Source: Parcubacteria group bacterium
GTDB lineage: Bacteria > Patescibacteriota > Minisyncoccia > Phycocordibacterales > CALRBT01
DNA: 41,545 nucleotides
Reading direction: 5' to 3'
Assembly (NCBI GenBank): GCA_943354475.1
Contig: CALRBT010000010.1
Coordinates: forward strand, 1 to 41,545
Below, in pieces: positions 7,587-13,321 of this stretch. Below the pieces are notes generated by a model. It searched no databases. It saw only the letters and a list, made by a program, of their open reading frames with translations, and was not told where the DNA came from. The stretch's first letter is position 1, and each line of letters starts with the position of its first letter. The translations under genes and the position numbers were made by a program.

Positions 7587-8165
7587 CTAGACATTTTGAG
7601 GGACAATTAGCTTGCGGAGTTCAATTAGTGCTCTTCGATGTTGGCTTTTAACGGTGTCGAGCGGTTTGCCAAGAACTTTACTAATCTCCTCAAAGGTGAG
7701 GTCTTCGTTGTACCTTAACATAAGTACTTCTCTATAGAGTAGAGAGAGTTTAGAGAGTAATTCTTCAAGCATTTTTGTTTTCTCAAGTTGTTCAACAAGA
7801 GCATCCGGAAGTGGTTCTGGATCGGTGAGGCTATCAGCAAGATGGTTACCACCTTCGGTGTTTTCAAAATCAGAAAAAACATACTCTTTTTTCTTTCGCA
7901 AAAAATCAATGGTTGAATTTCGTGCGATAGTAAAGAGCCATGTTTTAAAATTTTCACCTACTCTGAACTTCTTTAAATTCTTCCAAACTTTAAAAAAAGT
8001 TTCTTGGACGATGTCCTCGGTATTTTCTTTGTTGTAAGTCAATCTGTAGACGAAGTTGTAAACCGCTCTAAGGTGGCGGTTAATAAGTATGGTAAGAGCG
8101 GATTCAGCACCACCTAGGTAACTTATTATCAAATCACTATCACTCTGCTGAGGAATTTCAGTCAT
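7587..8165 (-). CDS. ECF-type sigma factor (sigma-70 family)
   Basis: 192 aa, typical for an ECF sigma. Region 2 spans about residues 20-90, with VYNFVYRLTYNKENTEDIVQ and FKTWLFTIARNSTIDFLRKK marking regions 2.1 to 2.4. Region 4 spans about 130-185, with YREVLMLRYNEDLTFEEIS and the DNA-reading helix TVKSQHRRALIELRK. It would direct RNA polymerase to a small set of promoters, normally in response to envelope or redox stress. It heads an operon with a probable membrane anti-sigma, a membrane thioredoxin and DsbB, which makes extracytoplasmic thiol state a plausible signal. The start ATG at 8165 lies 6 bases after a CATAAT box on the minus strand. Confidence 0.95.
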   Translation of the reverse strand: MTEIPQQSDSDLIISYLGGAESALTILINRHLRAVYNFVYRLTYNKENTEDIVQETFFKVWKNLKKFRVGENFKTWLFTIARNSTIDFLRKKKEYVFSDFENTEGGNHLADSLTDPEPLPDALVEQLEKTKMLEELLSKLSLLYREVLMLRYNEDLTFEEISKVLGKPLDTVKSQHRRALIELRKLIVPQNV

Positions 8166-8171
8166 TATTCT

Positions 8172-8177
8172 ATTATG
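8172..8177 (-). promoter_or_regulatory. Putative -10 box of the ECF sigma operon
   Basis: On the minus strand TGT-CATAAT (hexamer 8177-8172) precedes the start codon at 8165 by 6 bases, the same geometry as other leaderless starts in this window. No clear -35 is seen. Confidence 0.4.
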
Positions 8178-8219
8178 ACATCAACTAGTGAGATGTGGCT
8201 ATTAAAATTCACTGTGATG

Positions 8220-8248
8220 TTGACAACGAAGCTGGTATACACTTTAAT
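8220..8248 (+). promoter_or_regulatory. Sigma70-type promoter for the 8299/8473 gene pair
   Basis: TTGACA at 8220-8225, 17-base spacer, TTTAAT at 8243-8248. It lies in the divergent region between the ECF sigma gene (minus) and the tandem micro-genes (plus). Confidence 0.65.
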
Positions 8249-8298
8249 CAGCCGAGGAGGGCTTCATTTGGTGAACCTGGAGTTGAGGGAGGATACTC

Positions 8299-8457
8299 AT
8301 GTATTTTGCAATCATCGATGATATTTTTAGGTATGGATTTTGGGAGGGAATTCAAACAATTCTCTTCTTCCTGCTGATTCCATTGGCAATTACAGGAGGG
8401 GTTTTAAGTGGGTGGAAAAACGTTCGTCGATCTCGATGTAAGATTTGTGGAAAGTAG
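8299..8457 (+). CDS. Micro-protein A, 52 aa, single membrane helix
   Basis: Starts at ATG 8299 with a strong SD (GAGGGAGG, about 6 bases upstream). The product opens with an acidic segment (AIIDDIFRYGFWEGI), then has a hydrophobic helix (about residues 19-36), and ends in a basic tail with a CKIC pair (RRSRCKICGK). That suggests a small inner-membrane protein with its tail in the cytosol; the two cysteines could bind metal. It shares the pattern F-x(3)-G-F/L-W-E-G-I/V followed by a helix with the next gene, so the two are probably tandem paralogues. No known family is recognised. It is transcribed from the promoter at 8220. Confidence 0.72.
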   Translation: MYFAIIDDIFRYGFWEGIQTILFFLLIPLAITGGVLSGWKNVRRSRCKICGK

Positions 8458-8472
8458 TGGGTGGAGGGATTC

Positions 8473-8622
8473 ATGATTGAAGTTATAGAAGAGGTTGTTT
8501 CCTCCGCTTTTGACGATGGTCTGTGGGAGGGAGTCAAGTTCGTCATTTTCTTGGCAATCTTTACTATCTTTATTGCCGGGATTTGGAGAGGAGAGGTCAC
8601 TCTGGGAGATGACCATCAATAG
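8473..8622 (+). CDS. Micro-protein B, 49 aa, paralogue of A
   Basis: Starts at ATG 8473, 15 bases after the stop of micro-protein A, with SD GGAGGG 5 bases upstream. It has an acidic head (MIEVIEEVVSSAFDDGLWEGV), one hydrophobic helix (about residues 22-38) and a short polar tail ending GDDHQ. The segment AFDDGLWEGVKFVIFLAI lines up with IFRYGFWEGIQTILFFLL of micro-protein A, but the CxxC tail is absent. A strong hairpin terminator begins 4 bases after its stop, so A and B form one bicistronic unit. Function is unknown. Possibilities such as a toxin-like or regulatory membrane peptide are open, and I do not assign one. Confidence 0.72.
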   Translation: MIEVIEEVVSSAFDDGLWEGVKFVIFLAIFTIFIAGIWRGEVTLGDDHQ

Positions 8623-8626
8623 TCAC

Positions 8627-8664
8627 GACCCTCGGCGCAAGCGCCGAGGGTCGATTTGCGTTTC
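8627..8664 (+). terminator. Intrinsic terminator after micro-protein B
   Basis: Perfect 11-bp GC-rich stem (8627-8637 with 8642-8652), CAAG loop, followed by GATTTGCGTTT. It begins 4 bases after the stop of the 8473 gene. Confidence 0.8.
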
Positions 8665-8710
8665 AAATAATTGTGTGTAATTCTGTTTTTAGAAATTTTG
8701 GGGGGCTCCC

Positions 8711-8959
8711 ATGGAAAACACTACAAGTTATCTTGCTGTTAAATGGCCTGACGGTAAATCTGCTGTTATTACTTTGCATCCAGCAGATAGGGTGGTGCTA
8801 ATTCATCGCTATATGCTCACATTGGATGCACACGTTGAGGTTGCCAGAGAGATTGCTATGGATCACGTTCTTCCCGTACATTTTACTTTCAGTGGGCAAA
8901 TAATTGAAGTTGGTCCGTGGAGTACTCCTGAAGAAATCGATGAAAAATTTCCTGAATAA
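8711..8959 (+). CDS. Unrecognised 82-aa acidic protein
   Basis: ATG 8711 follows a strong G-run SD (GGGGGG, about 5 bases upstream). The product is soluble and slightly acidic, with several His residues and short strands (SYLAVKWPDGKSAVITLHP, VHFTFSGQIIEVGPW) followed by a helix rich in Glu. There is no membrane segment. A start such as YLAVKWPDGKSAVITL suggests a small beta-containing fold, but I do not recognise the family. The promoter is unclear: TTGCGT near 8655 and TAATTC near 8677 are the best match. Its terminator, the hairpin at 8989-9018, is shared with the convergent flavoprotein gene. This is another SD-led single-gene unit. Confidence 0.7.
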   Translation: MENTTSYLAVKWPDGKSAVITLHPADRVVLIHRYMLTLDAHVEVAREIAMDHVLPVHFTFSGQIIEVGPWSTPEEIDEKFPE

Positions 8960-8988
8960 GCAATTTGAGTATATTGATTCTCCAAACA

Positions 8989-9018
8989 AAAAGGATTGGT
9001 ACAGGTACCAATCCTTTT
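8989..9018. terminator. Bidirectional terminator between convergent genes
   Basis: Stem of about 13-14 bp centred on 9003-9004 (for example 8993-9000 with 9007-9014), flanked by an A-run on the left and a T-run on the right. It can therefore end transcription of both the 8711 gene (plus) and the flavoprotein gene (minus). Confidence 0.85.
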
Positions 9019-9026
9019 GTCGTTAA

Positions 9027-10280
9027 TTATTCAATCACTCCGTTTCCCGCCACAAACCCAGTCGTCCAACAAATTTGAAGACTATACCCACCAGATGGTC
9101 GGTCGATGTTGAGAAGATCACCAACAATGTAAAGATTTGAAATAAGACGTGACCGCATTGTTTTGAAGTCCACCTCAGAAAGAGCAACCCCTCCTGAAGT
9201 CACAATCGCTTTATTACTCCCAAGTAAGCCTTTAACCGTCACTCTAATGCCCTTTAGCAAATCAACTAATGTAAGACGTTCTTCTCGTGAGACACTATGA
9301 CATGCGGTATCGGGATTTACTCCAGAGAGTTCAAGGATTACTGGTACGAGGGCGCTTGGCAGAAGATTTGTTAATACGTTTTTAAGTTTTTTATTACTTT
9401 CTGTTTTGAAAATTTCTTGTAATTTAAAATTCAGTTCTCCAGGATCAAGTGTTGGAAGCACGTCGAGCGAAATGATAACTTCACCATATTTGAGTAACTC
9501 CCCAATATCTCTACTCATATTAAGAATGGTCGGACCACTGAGACCAAAGTGGGTGAAGAGAATTTTCCCTTTCCTAACTTCCTGTTTAGCTTCGTTTTGT
9601 AGTGTAGTAATTTTGACATCAACAAGGCTCACTCCTTGAAGTCGCTTAACCCAAGGCTCTTTTATTGAAATTGGCACCAATGCCGAACTCGGTTCAAGGA
9701 CAGAGTGTCCTAATTCCTTTAACCATGTAAACCCATCTCCAGTTGAGCCAGTTTCAGGTCTCGACATTCCGCCTGTTGCGAGAATAAAATTCTTAGCAAA
9801 AATTTTCTTACCGTTTTCTAACTGTACATATTCGACACCGCTTTCTTTTTTAGTAATTCGTGCAACAGGGGAATTTGAGAGAATAGTTACATTACTTTTT
9901 TTCAAATAGTCAGTTAACACATCCCAAACGGATTTTGCACTATTACTCTTTGGGAATACCCGTAGCTCATTTTCAACTTTTGTTTCCATGTTTCGGGAGT
10001 GGAAAAATTCAAGAGTTTCGCTAGATGACCACTGTGAAAACGCCGAGAAAAGAAATTTATCAGCATCTTTAAACTTAACAAGGAGTTTGCGTACGTCGAG
10101 CTCGGCGTTGGTCACATTACAACGCCCACCACCGGTAATAAGGAGTTTCTTGCCAAGCGATTCATTTTTCTCAATCAGGAGAACGTTAAGTCCGCGCTCG
10201 CCAGCTCGCGCGGAAGCCATCATCCCGGCAGGTCCTCCGCCGATCACCACAACATCCCAAATAATATCTCCCTTTGTCAT
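9027..10280 (-). CDS. BaiN/HI0933-type FAD-dependent oxidoreductase
   Basis: A 417-aa flavoprotein of the HI0933/YhiN (BaiN, also called RdsA) family, near the usual 400 aa. The N-terminal dinucleotide motif is VVVIGGGPAGMMASARAGERG. The second FAD motif is KKLLITGGGRCNVTNAE. The C-terminal signature NLYIVGDLLNIDRPSGGYS then LQICWTTGFVAGNG is the diagnostic end of the family. The middle part holds the inserted substrate domain. Some members act on bile acids or 23S rRNA dihydrouridine formation; the role in this organism is not known. The start at 10280 fits the family start, lacks an SD, and lies 6 bases after a TAGGAT -10 box. Confidence 0.93.
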   Translation of the reverse strand: MTKGDIIWDVVVIGGGPAGMMASARAGERGLNVLLIEKNESLGKKLLITGGGRCNVTNAELDVRKLLVKFKDADKFLFSAFSQWSSSETLEFFHSRNMETKVENELRVFPKSNSAKSVWDVLTDYLKKSNVTILSNSPVARITKKESGVEYVQLENGKKIFAKNFILATGGMSRPETGSTGDGFTWLKELGHSVLEPSSALVPISIKEPWVKRLQGVSLVDVKITTLQNEAKQEVRKGKILFTHFGLSGPTILNMSRDIGELLKYGEVIISLDVLPTLDPGELNFKLQEIFKTESNKKLKNVLTNLLPSALVPVILELSGVNPDTACHSVSREERLTLVDLLKGIRVTVKGLLGSNKAIVTSGGVALSEVDFKTMRSRLISNLYIVGDLLNIDRPSGGYSLQICWTTGFVAGNGVIE

Positions 10281-10286
10281 AACTCC

Positions 10287-10292
10287 ATCCTA
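10287..10292 (-). promoter_or_regulatory. Extended -10 for the flavoprotein gene (leaderless)
   Basis: On the minus strand TGT-TAGGAT (hexamer 10292-10287) ends 6 bases before the start codon at 10280. The predicted transcript begins at or next to the ATG. Confidence 0.5.
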
Positions 10293-10317
10293 ACAATTTG
10301 GAAGAACTTTGATGCTC

Positions 10318-10346
10318 TTGACAAGAAATAGTATAAATGCTACGAT
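10318..10346 (+). promoter_or_regulatory. Promoter of the candidate small RNA
   Basis: TTGACA at 10318-10323, 17-base spacer, extended -10 TGC-TACGAT with the hexamer at 10341-10346. It is divergent from the flavoprotein promoter. Confidence 0.65.
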
Positions 10347-10352
10347 ATTGAA

Positions 10353-10502
10353 CATCACATTTATGTGTGTTCCTGATACATAGGAACACTTGAAAGGTGA
10401 GTGTCATGCGAAAGAGATGATGGTACTGTTCGCGACTAAGCCAATGCGTGTGGGCTAACATAGATGGTAGATCACGCACGGGGAGCTTGCTCCCCACCTT
10501 TT
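10353..10502 (+). ncRNA. Candidate small non-coding RNA, about 150 nt
   Basis: A short transcription unit with a consensus promoter (10318-10346) and an intrinsic terminator (GGGGAGC/GCTCCCC stem near 10478-10493, followed by CACCTTTT). It contains an 8-bp hairpin GTGTTCCT/AGGAACAC (10367-10389) near its 5' end. It holds no credible protein gene: the SD-like AAAGGTGAG leads only to a four-codon frame (MRKR), and a 13-codon frame follows. I compared it by eye with SRP RNA, 6S RNA and tmRNA hallmarks and saw none. Start and end are predicted from promoter and terminator positions. Confidence 0.5.
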
Positions 10503-10536
10503 CAAGGACTTAATTCTATTTGAGCTTTTGAAAGGA

Positions 10537-10568
10537 TAAACCACCCCGCCTTACGGCGGGGTGGTTTA
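10537..10568. terminator. Perfect 14-bp hairpin
   Basis: Perfect 14-bp stem (10537-10550 with 10555-10568), TTAC loop. Its feet can extend through TTGAAAG near 10529 and CTTTCAA near 10576. It lies between the small RNA and the next promoter, with no strong T-tract, so it probably acts as a transcription insulator or second terminator. Confidence 0.55.
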
Positions 10569-10589
10569 CGTTGGGCTTTCAAGGTATCC

Positions 10590-10618
10590 TTGACAAACTA
10601 CTCATTTTTGTATACTAT
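10590..10618 (+). promoter_or_regulatory. Promoter of the DEAD-box helicase leader
   Basis: TTGACA at 10590-10595 followed after 17 bases by TACTAT (10613-10618); TATACT at 10611-10616 is the alternative with a 15-base spacer. Confidence 0.65.
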
Positions 10619-10624
10619 AGTCCC

Positions 10625-10922
10625 ATAACAAGCTTTTCTCAATAGTTTTCGTTTTCGACATAAGGTCTCTCTGGCCTTTCCCGGATTCCAAGGACCAATG
10701 GTCCGCTAAACTTACGAGACAGGATTGTCCGAAGTTTAGTCAATAAATAGTAGAAAGAGGTCCATTAAATAGGGCTTCTGTATATGGATGCAGTTCGAGG
10801 CGCGAGCGAGGCTTGCGACCAAAGTGTAGGTGAATCTACTCTGCGGGAGCAAATGAGCGAAGCAACAAAGAAATGTGTCAGATACAGAAGCCCTAAGGCT
10901 TGTTTTTATATAAATAATATAT
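10625..10922 (+). promoter_or_regulatory. Structured 5' leader of the DEAD-box helicase gene
   Basis: About 300 bases lie between the promoter and the helicase ATG, with no SD and no sizeable plus-strand frame. Visible pairings are GGACC/GGTCC (about 10693-10705), CTAAACTT/AAGTTTAG (about 10706-10739) and a 13-bp stem AGGGCTTCTGTAT/ATACAGAAGCCCT (about 10770 and 10882) enclosing some 100 bases. The last stem is followed by AAGGCTTGTTTTTA, so it could act as an attenuator. Long regulated leaders are known for bacterial cold-induced DEAD-box helicase genes; that role here is inference. Confidence 0.5.
10770..10894. repeat. Imperfect palindromic element, copy 1
   Basis: A 125-base element bounded by a 13-bp terminal inverted repeat (AGGGCTTCTGTAT and its complement). 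Read on the minus strand its interior (TTGTTG ... ATTT ... GTAG-6 bases-CTAC ... GCATCC) shares layout and about half of its bases with the element at 41123-41248. Confidence 0.45.
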
Positions 10923-12227
10923 ATGCCAGAAGAAAGAAAATTTAGATCACCATCATTTGCTCGTAGACCTACTGGATCAGGAGGTTCTTCAGCAAGCTCA
11001 TATTCAAGTACCAGACCCAACACCTATTCGAGCAATCGAGGTGGTGATTTCCGTAGATCGACAACAGGAGGAAGTTCTTCATTTCATTCAAGTGCACCTC
11101 GTAAGGCACGACCAATTCAGCGAATGAATAATGTCTCAAGGTTTATCAATAAACCAGTATCTGTTACTGAGGAGATAGTTCACTACACTCCAGAACATAT
11201 GTTCAAAGATTTTGAGATAAACGAGTCACTCAAACTCAACATCATTTCCAAAGGGTACACACTTCCAACGCCAATTCAGGATAAAACCATTCCTCACATC
11301 CTCAAAGGATCTGATGTGGTTGGTCTTGCAAACACTGGTACTGGTAAGACTGCCGCCTTCCTTATCCCACTCATCAACAAAGTGTTAGCGAATCCAAAAG
11401 AGAAGATTTTGATTATGGCACCAACACGTGAGCTTGCAATTCAGATTGATCAAGAGCTCAAAGGGTTTACAAGAGGGATGCGAGTCTATTCCGTTTGCTG
11501 TGTTGGTGGAGCACCAATCAGTAAACAAATTCAATCACTACGATACCTCAATAACTTTATTATTGGAACACCAGGACGTCTTAAGGACTTGATTGAACGA
11601 AAAGTACTCACCCTCACTAACTGTAGTACGGTGGTTCTCGACGAGGCTGACCGAATGCTTGATATGGGCTTTATTAATGATATGAAATTTATGATGGCAA
11701 TGATGCCAGCAGAGCGTCACACACTCTTTTTCTCAGCGACACTCTCACGAGAGATCGAAGCGCTCATCAGTCAGTTCCTTAAAGATCCAGTTAGAATCTC
11801 AGTTAAGACAGGAGATACTGCGGCAAACGTTGAACAGGATATTATCAGACTTAATAAAGGAGAGAATAAGATTGATGTACTCCACAATCTTTTGACCAAA
11901 GAAGAATTTGATAAAGTGCTTATTTTCGGACGAACAAAACACGGTGTTGAGAAGCTTTCAAAAGCACTTATCTCAATGGGACTCAAAGCCGAATCAATCC
12001 ATGGTGATAAAAATCACGCGAACCGTCAGAGAGTCCTTCGAATGTTTAAGGAAGACCAGGTACAAGTACTCGTTGCAACCGATGTTGCAGCACGTGGACT
12101 CGATATCCCAGGAGTTAGTCATGTCATTAATTACGATATGCCAGCATCGGATGAGGATTACGTGCACCGCATCGGACGAACAGGACGAGGTAACAAGAAA
12201 GGTAAGGCATTAACGTTTATTGACTAA
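10923..12227 (+). CDS. DEAD-box ATP-dependent RNA helicase, short C-terminus
   Basis: A 434-aa DEAD-box helicase of RhlE/CsdA type. All motifs are present: Q motif GYTLPTPIQ, motif I ANTGTGKT, Ia PTRELAIQ, Ib GTPGRL, II VLDEADRML, III FSATL, IV LIFGRTK, V ATDVAARGLDI and VI HRIGRTGRG. It unwinds RNA duplexes in ribosome assembly and mRNA turnover. Two oddities stand out. The first 75 residues are a low-complexity Ser/Gly/Arg/Pro tail, usually found at the C-terminus. The protein stops at GKALTFID, right after motif VI, lacking the roughly 25 residues that normally finish RecA domain 2. There is no SD at ATG 10923, and the upstream leader is long and structured. Confidence 0.93.
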   Translation: MPEERKFRSPSFARRPTGSGGSSASSYSSTRPNTYSSNRGGDFRRSTTGGSSSFHSSAPRKARPIQRMNNVSRFINKPVSVTEEIVHYTPEHMFKDFEINESLKLNIISKGYTLPTPIQDKTIPHILKGSDVVGLANTGTGKTAAFLIPLINKVLANPKEKILIMAPTRELAIQIDQELKGFTRGMRVYSVCCVGGAPISKQIQSLRYLNNFIIGTPGRLKDLIERKVLTLTNCSTVVLDEADRMLDMGFINDMKFMMAMMPAERHTLFFSATLSREIEALISQFLKDPVRISVKTGDTAANVEQDIIRLNKGENKIDVLHNLLTKEEFDKVLIFGRTKHGVEKLSKALISMGLKAESIHGDKNHANRQRVLRMFKEDQVQVLVATDVAARGLDIPGVSHVINYDMPASDEDYVHRIGRTGRGNKKGKALTFID

Positions 12228-12252
12228 GTTACTAGCGGTAATCACTAACTCT

Positions 12253-12414
12253 ATGAAACCATCAACAAAAACATTTCAAGTTGCCGGAAAGTGGACAGAG
12301 CGCAAAACAAAAACTGCGGTGGTGATTTGTGCTTGTGGTAATAAATATATTAAAACAAAAGAGACACAGCTCGTATGTATTTGGTGTTCACCGGAGCGAA
12401 AGACATATAAGTAG
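12253..12414 (+). CDS. Small zinc-ribbon-like protein, 53 aa
   Basis: The preferred start is ATG 12253; a TTG at 12220 overlapping the helicase stop would add 11 residues. The product is basic with two cysteine knuckles, CACGNKY and CIWC, 21 residues apart, which suggests a one-zinc ribbon. Small zinc ribbons often bind RNA or ribosomal parts, but I do not recognise the family. There is no SD. It lies 25 bases after the truncated end of the DEAD-box gene, so it is probably on the same transcript, which ends at the strong terminator 12453-12505. Confidence 0.6.
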   Translation: MKPSTKTFQVAGKWTERKTKTAVVICACGNKYIKTKETQLVCIWCSPERKTYK

Positions 12415-12452
12415 AACAAGAGTTGAGCGTTATCCAGTAGGTGGTTCTGCTG

Positions 12453-12505
12453 AACCCACAACAAAAGCCGGCGACGCCGGCTTTTGTTGTGGGTTTGTGA
12501 TTTTT
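12453..12505 (+). terminator. Very long intrinsic terminator
   Basis: Stem of about 19-20 bp (12454-12472 with 12476-12494), 3-base loop GAC, followed by GTGATTTTTG. It is symmetric enough to work on both strands. The promoter of the next gene overlaps its right arm. Confidence 0.85.
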
Positions 12506-12513
12506 GTTATACT
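12484..12513 (+). promoter_or_regulatory. Promoter of the HAD gene (leaderless)
   Basis: TTGTTG (12484-12489), 18-base spacer, TATACT (12508-12513). The start codon at 12520 is 6 bases after the -10 box, so transcription should start at the A of the ATG. The -35 lies inside the preceding terminator arm. Confidence 0.65.
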
Positions 12514-12519
12514 TGGTAG

Positions 12520-13218
12520 ATGAAAAAAGTAGCAATCTTTGATGTCGATGGGACGATTTTTCGCTCAAGCCTTTTGATTGAGCTTGTGGAAGTAATGATT
12601 GAACGTGAGTTATTTAGTTCTGCTCTTCGTAAAAAGTATGAACGTGAACAGAAGGTTTGGCAAAATCGCGAAGGACTCTCCCAACAAGGAGATTATGAAG
12701 CGTATCTTAATAAGGTTATCGAAGTGTTTGTCCAAAACATTAAAGGTATTGGATACGGTGATTTTAAAGATTCCGTTAAGGTGGTTATGGAACGACATCA
12801 GGCGCGCACGTATCGTTATACACGTGACTTGGTTAAGGAGCTAAAGTCGAAAGGTTATTTTATGTTGGCTATTTCTCAGTCACCCAAGGGAATCCTCGAT
12901 GAATTTTGTAAGAAGTACGGGTTTGATAAGGTTTACGGCAGATTCTACGAGCTCGGCCCATCTGAGCAGTTTACCGGTAAGGTAATTGATGAACATTTGA
13001 TTTCAAATAAAGCCAATATCTTGAAGCGTGCAATAGAGCGGGAAGGACTGACACTGCGGGGTTCCATCGGAGTGGGGGATACAGAAGGAGATATTTCCTT
13101 TTTAGAGATGGTAGAGAAACCAATCTGTTTTAACCCTAACAGTCTCCTGTATCGTCACGCTAAACGTATGGGCTGGGAAGTAGTAGTAGAGAGAAAAGAC
13201 GTGATTTATAGGTTGTAA
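12520..13218 (+). CDS. HAD-superfamily phosphatase, SerB-like (HAD-IB)
   Basis: A 232-aa HAD hydrolase. Motif I is FDVDGT (Asp8 nucleophile, Asp10 acid/base), motif II the Ser of AISQSP, motif III the Lys of SNKANIL and motif IV GVGDTEGDI. The helical cap between motifs I and II (about residues 18-95) and the IB-type layout match phosphoserine phosphatase-like and related small-phosphate enzymes. Specificity is not determinable here; a serB assignment would need the pathway context, which is absent. The length is typical of the subfamily. It is transcribed from its own leaderless promoter and stands as a single gene. Confidence 0.88.
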   Translation: MKKVAIFDVDGTIFRSSLLIELVEVMIERELFSSALRKKYEREQKVWQNREGLSQQGDYEAYLNKVIEVFVQNIKGIGYGDFKDSVKVVMERHQARTYRYTRDLVKELKSKGYFMLAISQSPKGILDEFCKKYGFDKVYGRFYELGPSEQFTGKVIDEHLISNKANILKRAIEREGLTLRGSIGVGDTEGDISFLEMVEKPICFNPNSLLYRHAKRMGWEVVVERKDVIYRL

Positions 13219-13237
13219 ATTAAGGGCGGTTTGTCTA

Positions 13238-13267
13238 TTGACAAATCAGGCTATTGTGTTATACAAT
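13238..13267 (+). promoter_or_regulatory. Promoter of the GC-rich 13322 gene
   Basis: TTGACA at 13238-13243 with TATACA (13260-13265, 16-base spacer) or TACAAT (13262-13267, 18-base spacer). The leader of about 50 bases holds a small hairpin CTGGC/GCCAG (13278-13291) before the SD. Confidence 0.7.
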
Positions 13268-13321
13268 ATATTCAGAGCTGGCATCCGCCAGTTTGATATT
13301 TGTTAAAAAGTGGAGGTATCC

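Noticed and set aside
10353-10502. SRP RNA, 6S RNA or tmRNA at this locus
   Set aside because: None of their conserved core sequences (such as the SRP GGAAGCAGCC-type loop or a tRNA-like Ala acceptor) is visible.
10736-11023. 95-aa frame on the minus strand over the helicase leader and start
   Set aside because: It overlaps the promoter-proximal leader and the helicase coding start, has no SD, and its composition looks like the shadow of the Ser/Gly-rich plus-strand frame.
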